Shown in pieces: positions 58,030-64,000 of a DNA stretch of 64,000 bases. Both the position numbers and the translations under genes were made by a program. Location: assembly GCF_902809865.1 (NCBI RefSeq), contig NZ_CADDWH010000001.1, positions 310,001 through 374,000 on the forward strand, given 5' to 3'. Numbering within the stretch: position 1 is the first letter of the stretch; every line of letters starts with the position of its first letter. The notes under the pieces were generated by a model, which saw nothing but the letters and a program-made list of their open reading frames with translations, did no database searches and had not been told where the DNA came from. Origin of the DNA: Halobacillus sp. Marseille-Q1614. Lineage in GTDB: Bacteria > Bacillota > Bacilli > Bacillales > Halobacillaceae.

Positions 58030-60661
58030 TGTGCGCCTCCTTACTTAGCTGAATCGTTTGAAAGCTTTTCGCCTGGACAACATAATCGCCTTCGATTGGA
58101 TCTTCTTTTAAGTCCACTAATCTAGTTTTGCCAGTTGTAGAAATCTCTACTTTCTTAGGTTGATGGTCAGGATTGAATAACCGGATGATCCAGCTGTTAT
58201 CATTATGGGATTTCTTAATAGAGCTTACAAAGAGGTCCCCGGTCACTTCAGCTAAAGAGTACTGCGCAGGCAGGCTGTTAATAGGGTAAGGAATCTCAAA
58301 TCGATCTAGGCGTTCTTCGAATGTATTGAGATCCTGCCAATGGTACGAAATATAACGCTCACGATAATGATCAGCGGTTGTAAATAATTCATTTTCACTC
58401 AGTTTGTTTGAGGACAGCTGAAGAGCATATTCGAATGTCATTTCTGTCTGCATTTGGGCATCAGGTGTTGTCACTACCTTGTTGTTAATGCCTGATGCGC
58501 GTCCCGGACGCCATAGTAAATCATCACGTCCCAGCAAACCTACACTTCTAAATAAAGTTAATGAAAGATGATTTCCTGATACCTCATATTCTTTTATTCC
58601 TTTAGTAAATGCCATAAGGGACCCATTTTCATTTAAAATGCCGGCAAATTGTTCTACTTTATAGATTGGTACAGGAGCTTCTTTATATCCTTTTTCACGC
58701 CAATCTTCCATACGCTTATTTACTACAGGACGTTGGATTAAGCTGTAACCTTGGTCACTAAAGGAAAGATCCGGCTGAGAAGCTGGTGACTTAATAACTG
58801 CTCTCACTCGGTGATCTTTCACTTTATTATCTATCACATGCTTCATTCGAACGTAAGACTCACCTTCGCGAAGTTCAATTTCTGTATCAATAGTTAAAAG
58901 GACTTCTGCTTTATGTTGCTTACGAGATTCCAAGTCTTTGGGCAGATTCAGACTGTGTCTAACAGTTAACTTGTCCATTACATTAGAATGCACAACAGAT
59001 AGAACCTCAGCTGCACCAGTTAAAATTGGAGCATCTCCTTCAAGAGGGGAATAATCATAAGAGTCCCCGGCATCTGCTGTATCTTCAAACTGAATAAAGT
59101 CTTCGATGGTCAGACCCGAAGAATTTTCCTTTAAAGATAAGGTTCCGTCCTTGAAAGTAACAGTATAGGCGTTATTATTTATATAATTTTGACTGGCTGC
59201 CTGCAGGGACTCGCCTTTCTCATTTTCCCTTACATAAAAAGTAGAATATCCAAGAGCAGGCAGTTTCGTATCGTGTATCAGTACTCTGGTACGGTAGTAG
59301 CCAGGGATTTCAACTTCCTTGTCTCCTTCGGCTGTCACTACTATTTTTTTCCCGCCGCTTAAATACTCCTGATCTATGAATGTAATGTCTTTCGCTTCTC
59401 CTTCTATGGAATGGATTCCAACATGAGGAGAGCGTGTGAATAATACAGCTTCAAGAAACCCTTTATAAGTCTTTGGCTGGGTGTTCCAGAAAACGACGAT
59501 TTCTTCGTTTTGGACGTGGTTCTGTACAGCTTTTGTCATCTGTTTTTTTAACAGGTTCATTAAACCATCAGCTTGACGCTCAACCTTGATGAGACGCTGC
59601 TTAATATCATGATTCGTATCGTCTGAATTACAGCCTCCAATGCTGTCGTGGGCATGAACGTCAAACAGCTGCTTCCACATAACGTCCAGCCATTCCTGTG
59701 GATAGCGTAAGCCCAGACTTTGGCCGATAACAGCTAAAGGTTCCAGCTGATTAATTATTTTATGTTCCACTCTGTCATTTAACTGTTTTAAGTCATAACG
59801 CTGAGATCCGATAGTGCTGTGAATTCGGGCTGATTCGGTCCCGATGAGCTCACCTTTAACAGTGTGAGTAAAGTTACTATTTTCCCACGTATCCTTCATG
59901 AACGTTTCGTAATCAGACAGCACAAATTCATATTCACTGCCTTTTTTATTTAATTCTTTCACTGTAGTTGGGAAGTGGTCCCTGACGAGTACTTGATCGC
60001 CTCCAGATGGAAGTAATAAATGGCTGGAATCACGATTCATTTTATTTAACTTATCCAGCATCGGGAGGAGACGGCCTTCGTAAAATTCTTCATCAGAACT
60101 AAGAAACTTACCAGGACCGTATCCTAGTGGGATTAAGTTGGCAGGAATTTTTTCACCATCGGGACTTTCCCATAGAAAGTTTGTATTCTCATCTAACTCA
60201 TCAGTATAGATCCCACGCTGTAAGATAGAATTTTCAATTCCAAATCCTTTAAAAATAGAAGGAAGATACTGATTCTGGCCGAAGATATCCGGGAGATAGC
60301 CGACGTTTAAGGAATGTCCCATTTCTTTAGCGCCTTTCACACCATAAAGAAGGTTTCTTATCAGGGATTCTTTATGGACTAGAAGGGAATCAGCCTGGGT
60401 GTACCATGGCCCGACAAAGATTCGGCGCTTCGTAACCAATTCGCGTAATCTTTCGGCATTCATAGGCCGTACTTTTAAATATTCGTCTACAATGGAAATC
60501 TGAGCATCAAAGATGTAGCCATGGAAATCACTGTTCTCTTCCAAAAGCTCTATTAAGTGATCAAGGTTTTCTGCAAGAAGCAGGTTGGAATCTTCTATTG
60601 TAAAATACCATTCTCTGTCCCAGTGGGAGTGAGGAACGATATAAACGCGTTTCTTAGTCAT
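58022..60661 (-). CDS. mngB: GH38 alpha-mannosidase, mannosylglycerate hydrolase type
   Basis: The 879-residue protein has the GH38 zinc motif IVPHSHWDREWYFT at the N-terminus, the nucleophile aspartate region VGYLPDIFGQNQYLPSI and the zinc motif DVHAHDSIGGCNSDD. Its length equals that of E. coli MngB (about 877). MngB hydrolyses 2-O-(6-phospho-mannosyl)-D-glycerate to mannose-6-phosphate and glycerate. The MngA-type transporter lies upstream and manA downstream, which supports this role. No signal peptide is present, so it is cytosolic. The start follows AAAGGAGGATTTTTTA. Confidence 0.9.
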   Translation of the reverse strand: MTKKRVYIVPHSHWDREWYFTIEDSNLLLAENLDHLIELLEENSDFHGYIFDAQISIVDEYLKVRPMNAERLRELVTKRRIFVGPWYTQADSLLVHKESLIRNLLYGVKGAKEMGHSLNVGYLPDIFGQNQYLPSIFKGFGIENSILQRGIYTDELDENTNFLWESPDGEKIPANLIPLGYGPGKFLSSDEEFYEGRLLPMLDKLNKMNRDSSHLLLPSGGDQVLVRDHFPTTVKELNKKGSEYEFVLSDYETFMKDTWENSNFTHTVKGELIGTESARIHSTIGSQRYDLKQLNDRVEHKIINQLEPLAVIGQSLGLRYPQEWLDVMWKQLFDVHAHDSIGGCNSDDTNHDIKQRLIKVERQADGLMNLLKKQMTKAVQNHVQNEEIVVFWNTQPKTYKGFLEAVLFTRSPHVGIHSIEGEAKDITFIDQEYLSGGKKIVVTAEGDKEVEIPGYYRTRVLIHDTKLPALGYSTFYVRENEKGESLQAASQNYINNNAYTVTFKDGTLSLKENSSGLTIEDFIQFEDTADAGDSYDYSPLEGDAPILTGAAEVLSVVHSNVMDKLTVRHSLNLPKDLESRKQHKAEVLLTIDTEIELREGESYVRMKHVIDNKVKDHRVRAVIKSPASQPDLSFSDQGYSLIQRPVVNKRMEDWREKGYKEAPVPIYKVEQFAGILNENGSLMAFTKGIKEYEVSGNHLSLTLFRSVGLLGRDDLLWRPGRASGINNKVVTTPDAQMQTEMTFEYALQLSSNKLSENELFTTADHYRERYISYHWQDLNTFEERLDRFEIPYPINSLPAQYSLAEVTGDLFVSSIKKSHNDNSWIIRLFNPDHQPKKVEISTTGKTRLVDLKEDPIEGDYVVQAKSFQTIQLSKEAHNE

Positions 60662-60684
60662 TAAAAAATCCTCCTTTAATAAGG

Positions 60685-60717
60685 GCAGCCCGTCTGAGGA
60701 TTACTCAGACAGGCTGC
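60685..60717 (-). other. Intercistronic hairpin between mngA and mngB
   Basis: GCAGCC-GTCTGAG and CTCAGAC-GGCTGC pair with one internal mismatch around GATTA. There is no T run, so it is more likely an mRNA-processing or stability element than a terminator. Confidence 0.6.
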
Positions 60718-60732
60718 ACATCTATGGTTGTG

Positions 60733-62697
60733 TTAAATCTTAATACGGCCTTTTTTAATAAGCGCGTGACGAATAAAGATATTCGCAAGAGCAATAAATA
60801 GTGCACCCACGAAAAGGCCAATTAAATAGGACCAGATATTCTCGACCAGCGGCCATCCCCAGAAGGCTGGAAGCGGGTACCACTGTACCGCTCCAAGGAG
60901 AACGGCTGTGACTGAACCGATAATAGCACCGACAATGTTAATTGGAATGGTGATGATAGGGTTCCTCAGCATAAATGGGATAGCCCCTTCACTAATCGCG
61001 ATAAAACCGAGCAGGATAGAAGTGTTTCCTGCAACACGCAAGTTCGCATCAAATACACGACGACCTACCACGAAACGGTCTAATACCGTAGCCAGTCCTA
61101 AACCAATTGGCGGAATAACTATGGCGAGCACACGTGCTGTTAATGGGAAAATTTCGTCTGCTGCTAATCCGATCGCAATGGCACCGGCTGCTTTATTAAT
61201 TGGTCCGCCAAGGTCAAAGGCTGTAGCCGCTGCAATAATCGTAGATAGTACGACTTCTCCTGATTCTTGCGCTGACTCGATCGTTGTACGCAGCAGTTCA
61301 TTTAACCCGCCGAAAACCGGGTCTACAACATAGAAGTTCAATAAGAAAATAGATAATACACTTATAGCCGGAATAATTAACATCGGCTTCATGGCTTGGA
61401 AGTTTTTATTGAGCTTAATTTTTTCATTTAAGAATCTTGCCAGATAACCTGCGGTTAATCCTAGAATTAAAGCGCCGAGGAAGCCGGAAGGAATACCCTC
61501 TTCAATTCCCCAATACTTATAGTGGACACCTGCAGCGAACATCCCGCCGATAAAACCTGGAACAATCCCTGTTCGGTCAGCCAATGAGTAGGCAGTGAAA
61601 GCAGCAAAAATAGGATACATAAACTGAAAGATCAAAAATCCGAATTTATCTAAATGATGTAAGATAACGAAAAGTTCATTGTCAGAAGTGGCATAACTCT
61701 GGTCATTGATCTCGTTAACAAGTCCAAATGGAATAGCTCCTAATTTAGCGATTCCCATCATTAAACCTGCTGCAACAATAACTGGAATCATATATGAAAT
61801 ACCCGTAAGGATCGCCTGCCCCATTTCTGCAAGGAATCCTTGGTTTTGCCGTGAAGTAGTTTCTTCCTCTTTGGAACCATTTCCTTCAATAATTCCATCA
61901 GGGTTATTTAAAGCTTTATCAAGCAGTTCTTCTCCGCGTTCAAGGGGAGCGGCAACTCTGGTTTGTACGTATGGAAGTCCTTTAAAGCGTTCTTTCCCTT
62001 TAGGAGAAATGTCTGTTGCAAAGACGACAGCATCTGCTTGTTCAATCATTTCTTTCGTATGTTCGTCTTCTAGACCATTGGCGCCCTGCTTTTCTGAAAA
62101 GACGCGGATGCCTTTTTTCTTACCGGCTTGTTCCATAGCTTCGGCAGCCATATAAGTGTGAGCAATTCCTGCCGCACAGGCTGTAATAACAAGAACAGTC
62201 TGGTTAGTGTCCTGAGGTGTTCCTTGATCTGAATTATCGGATTGATAATCTAATGCCTTTATAAATTCATTTGGGTTTTGGGCTTTCATGAGCTGTTCAT
62301 AATAGCTTTTATCCATTAGCCGTGTGCTTAACTCAGCTAACAAGTTTAAGTGGGTAGAACCAGCTTCTCCTTCTGGAATAGCGAGTAAAAAGACTAGCTC
62401 TACTTTATTATCAGGGTCGATGCTTTCCCAATCATCTATCGGATTGGATAGACGAGCTACTGCAAAGCCAGCCTTTTTAACAGCTGAAGATTTGCCATGT
62501 GGGATCGCAAGTCCTGCTTCAAACCCCGTAGCTGAGAGCTTTTCTCTTTCCAGTACTTCATGATAAAAATCCTCTTTTGAGGAAAGATAACCAGCATTAT
62601 ATAATTGCTCAGTTAATTTCCAAATGACATCTTTTTTATTAGTGTCTAATAAATCAAACCGAACAAGAGCTTGATCCGTCATCTGTGCTAAGTTCAT
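60733..62697 (-). CDS. mngA: PTS EIIABC of the fructose/mannosylglycerate type
   Basis: The ATG at 62695-62697 after AAAGAGGTGACTGGA gives 654 residues. The N-terminal EIIA has the phosphohistidine in GLAIPHGKSSAVKK. The EIIB has VITACAAGIAHTYMAAEAM with the phosphocysteine. The C-terminal EIIC has about nine helices including SEGAIPFMLRNPIITIPINI. This domain order is that of MngA (HrsA) and FruA; the downstream mngB and manA decide for mannosylglycerate. It imports the glycoside as a 6-phosphate. A cre site and a palindrome lie upstream. Confidence 0.88.
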   Translation of the reverse strand: MNLAQMTDQALVRFDLLDTNKKDVIWKLTEQLYNAGYLSSKEDFYHEVLEREKLSATGFEAGLAIPHGKSSAVKKAGFAVARLSNPIDDWESIDPDNKVELVFLLAIPEGEAGSTHLNLLAELSTRLMDKSYYEQLMKAQNPNEFIKALDYQSDNSDQGTPQDTNQTVLVITACAAGIAHTYMAAEAMEQAGKKKGIRVFSEKQGANGLEDEHTKEMIEQADAVVFATDISPKGKERFKGLPYVQTRVAAPLERGEELLDKALNNPDGIIEGNGSKEEETTSRQNQGFLAEMGQAILTGISYMIPVIVAAGLMMGIAKLGAIPFGLVNEINDQSYATSDNELFVILHHLDKFGFLIFQFMYPIFAAFTAYSLADRTGIVPGFIGGMFAAGVHYKYWGIEEGIPSGFLGALILGLTAGYLARFLNEKIKLNKNFQAMKPMLIIPAISVLSIFLLNFYVVDPVFGGLNELLRTTIESAQESGEVVLSTIIAAATAFDLGGPINKAAGAIAIGLAADEIFPLTARVLAIVIPPIGLGLATVLDRFVVGRRVFDANLRVAGNTSILLGFIAISEGAIPFMLRNPIITIPINIVGAIIGSVTAVLLGAVQWYPLPAFWGWPLVENIWSYLIGLFVGALFIALANIFIRHALIKKGRIKI

Positions 62698-62724
62698 TCC
62701 AGTCACCTCTTTGCTTCATTTTTT

Positions 62725-62738
62725 TGTAAGTGTTTTCA
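62725..62738 (-). promoter_or_regulatory. cre site upstream of mngA
   Basis: On the minus strand TGAAAACACTTACA matches the cre consensus at 13 of 14 positions, close to the mngA start, predicting CcpA repression. Confidence 0.65.
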
Positions 62739-62786
62739 TTCCCTAATTTAGTTTTATCACAGGTAGAAGGGTGATGGTTGTACAGA

Positions 62787-62806
62787 AAATGTACAATTGT
62801 ACATTT
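62787..62806. promoter_or_regulatory. 20-bp TGTACA palindrome, likely operator of the mng genes
   Basis: AAATGTACAATTGTACATTT is a perfect 20-bp palindrome in the divergent promoter region. A further TTGTACA at 62778-62784 forms a second inverted repeat with its left half. The RpiR protein encoded at 62852 is the obvious candidate ligand. Confidence 0.72.
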
Positions 62807-62851
62807 TTAATGCTATACTCTAAATAGTTTTGCCAGAGGAGGGCTTTTTAG

Positions 62852-63604
62852 GTGGGAGTTTTACTTGATGAATTTTCGACGAAGATTCCTTTGCTAACAC
62901 ACTCAGAGAAGCGAGTGCTTTACTATATTGAGCATCATTTTGAGGAGTCAAAGACTATGCCTTTGACTAAGATGGCAGAGGAAAATAGTGTGAGCACCAC
63001 CACTATTATTCGGCTGTGTCACAAATTGGGTCTGGAAGGTTTTTCGGAGCTTAAATTTTTGCTGAAAAATTATGAGGCAGATGTCTTACCAGAAGAAATC
63101 GATCCAATTATGCGATATATGAAGGATGTGCAGCAAAGCTTATCCCAATTGAGTCCAGAAAGTTTAAAGAATATTGCTTCCTCTATTGATAAGGCTCAGC
63201 GGATTGTCATCTTATCTGTAGGATTGACCAAGATGATTGGAGAATACCTTAGCAAACGTTTAATGCAAATGAATTTGTCTTCGACTTACATTTATGAATC
63301 ACATATGATCGATCTAATTAGTAACTGGATCAGTCAGGATGATCTCGTTATATTTATTTCATCCAGTGGTGAAACGGAAACATTAATTAATGCCTGTGAA
63401 AAGTTGGAACACTTAAATATTGATACAGCAGCGATAACGAACAACCCTGACAGCCCGCTGTATAAAATGTGCAGCCAGTCCGTCAGTGCTCCTGTTCAGA
63501 AGGTTGCATATGAAGGATATGATGTATCTAACCGATCTTCACTCGTGATGCTTGCAGATCTAACATTTGAGTATTATTTAAAACACTTATCTGAGAAAGC
63601 TTAA
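62852..63604 (+). CDS. RpiR/MurR-family transcriptional regulator
   Basis: A GTG start eight bases after AGGAGGG gives 250 residues. The N-terminal HTH_6 domain (KMAEENSVSTTTIIRLCHKLGLEGFSELK) and the C-terminal SIS sugar-phosphate-binding domain (ILSVGLTKMIGEYLSKRL, FISSSGETETLINAC) define the family. It is divergent from mngA with a perfect palindrome between them, so it probably controls mannosylglycerate use and senses a sugar phosphate. Whether it activates or represses is not visible. Confidence 0.87.
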   Translation: MGVLLDEFSTKIPLLTHSEKRVLYYIEHHFEESKTMPLTKMAEENSVSTTTIIRLCHKLGLEGFSELKFLLKNYEADVLPEEIDPIMRYMKDVQQSLSQLSPESLKNIASSIDKAQRIVILSVGLTKMIGEYLSKRLMQMNLSSTYIYESHMIDLISNWISQDDLVIFISSSGETETLINACEKLEHLNIDTAAITNNPDSPLYKMCSQSVSAPVQKVAYEGYDVSNRSSLVMLADLTFEYYLKHLSEKA

Positions 63605-63640
63605 AAACTTCTTCCAATTAAATAGGAGGGAGTTTTTAAA
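63603..63640 (+). terminator. Terminator after the RpiR gene
   Basis: AAAAACTTCTTCC and GGAGGGAGTTTTT pair with two G-T pairs around nine bases and a T run. Confidence 0.75.
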
Positions 63641-63778
63641 CTTGTAGAGAAGTCTCGTGGAAGAGAATACCACTCGCCTTCCGCGGCCTTTTTTCTCTTT
63701 CTAAAAACCATTATTGCGGAGCTCGATAAACGCTTCACTTATCTATTTCATACATACATCTATTCTCATAAAAACAAC

Positions 63779-63805
63779 AAAAACTCCCTCAGAGGGAGTT
63801 TTTGT
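63779..63805 (-). terminator. Terminator after the gluconokinase-like gene
   Basis: AAAAACTCCCTC and GAGGGAGTTTTT form a tight perfect hairpin ending the leftward gene at 63806. Confidence 0.85.
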
Positions 63806-64000
63806 TTATTGGATATGTTTTCGCTGAAATTCTGCAATTGAATCGTATTCTTCGTTTAATAAACGAGAAAGGCGAATATAAATCGGCAGCAGTTCCCGAT
63901 AAATGGAAGATGTACTTGGCTCTGGCTCATGAGTGTGAGTGGTGCCGATCATATCGGTTATGATGCTGAAGTCATCAATTTCTCCAGTAGCATACATGCC
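63806..64000 (-). CDS. gntK: Gluconokinase-like FGGY kinase, C-terminal part (cut by window edge)
   Basis: The frame is open to the right edge and ends with TAA at 63806-63808, leaving the last 64 codons. DMIGTTHTHEPEPSTSSIYR and LLPIYIRLSRLLNEEYDSIAEFQRKHI resemble the C-terminus of Bacillus gluconokinase. That enzyme phosphorylates gluconate to 6-phosphogluconate. Only the tail is visible, so other FGGY kinases remain possible. Confidence 0.72.
   Translation of the reverse strand, partial: GMYATGEIDDFSIITDMIGTTHTHEPEPSTSSIYRELLPIYIRLSRLLNEEYDSIAEFQRKHIQ

Noticed and set aside
63641-63777. GC-richer motif containing CACTCGCCTTCCGCGG that could be an intergenic repeat
   Set aside because: It recalls recurrent Bacillus intergenic elements, but only one copy is visible and no clear hairpin or coding frame supports it.

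Overview
The window looks like chromosomal DNA of a moderately halophilic, low-GC Gram-positive bacterium of the Bacillaceae (Halobacillus/Virgibacillus-like). The reasons are strong AGGAGG ribosome binding sites with some TTG and GTG starts, CcpA-type cre sites, sigma-B-type promoters, GsiB- and YflT-type general stress proteins, acidic secreted enzymes, and catabolism of compatible-solute-like glycosides. I see no rRNA, tRNA, CRISPR, intact insertion sequence or phage structural gene. Names rest on reading the translated sequences and recalling family motifs; no search was run.

Layout. 1-9767: the end of galactonate dehydratase, a TPR-like protein, a secreted glycerophosphodiester phosphodiesterase, a CdaR regulator, glycolate oxidase glcDF, a divergent Nramp-like transporter and an L-2-hydroxyglutarate oxidase gene with two compensating frameshifts. 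10007-21721: secreted alkaline phosphatase, two tandem M14 carboxypeptidases and an M14-like DUF2817 protein, two copies of a gsiB-yjzC stress module, a manganese catalase remnant, a FAD/Rieske oxidoreductase, DUF3231, and a GAF-STAS protein. 22094-27653: nagA-nagR behind a NagR-type operator, then kdgR divergent from kduI-kdgK-kdgA. 27656-35102: GGTACC repeat hairpins, a double-domain AhpD-like protein, and a galactitol-type PTS operon (BglG-type regulator, EIIA, EIIB, EIIC, two zinc dehydrogenases and a 48-residue membrane peptide).

35246-38095: the most unusual region. It holds a YflT-type stress protein behind a near-consensus sigma-B promoter. Next to it is a TPR receptor resembling the phage AimR (arbitrium) family but without the N-terminal DNA-binding segment. 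A 66-residue secreted peptide precursor carrying three copies of an xDPGDPxMG motif follows that receptor directly. A second, orphan paralogue of the receptor lies upstream. 38406-49830: large-subunit catalase katE with a sigma-B-like promoter, a FUSC protein, a DMT permease, dhaKLM behind a cre site, a permease plus adenine deaminase, and a small CxxC protein.

49900-54863: sucrose regulon (LacI-type regulator, EIIBC, sucrose-6-phosphate hydrolase, fructokinase) with three 18-bp operator palindromes and a cre site. 54864-55316: a small unexplained region with a basic 56-codon ORF whose Shine-Dalgarno lies in one of two mutually exclusive hairpins. 55317-63604: an apparent mannosylglycerate/glucosylglycerate operon (mngA PTS, mngB GH38, GH13_18 phosphorylase, manA) divergent from an RpiR regulator, with a 20-bp TGTACA palindrome between them. 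The right edge cuts a gluconokinase-like gene.

Taken together the window is a carbon-source island (sucrose, hexuronate/KDG, GlcNAc, a hexitol, dihydroxyacetone, glycosylglycerates) under CcpA and local regulators, mixed with general stress genes and a probable peptide quorum-sensing pair.
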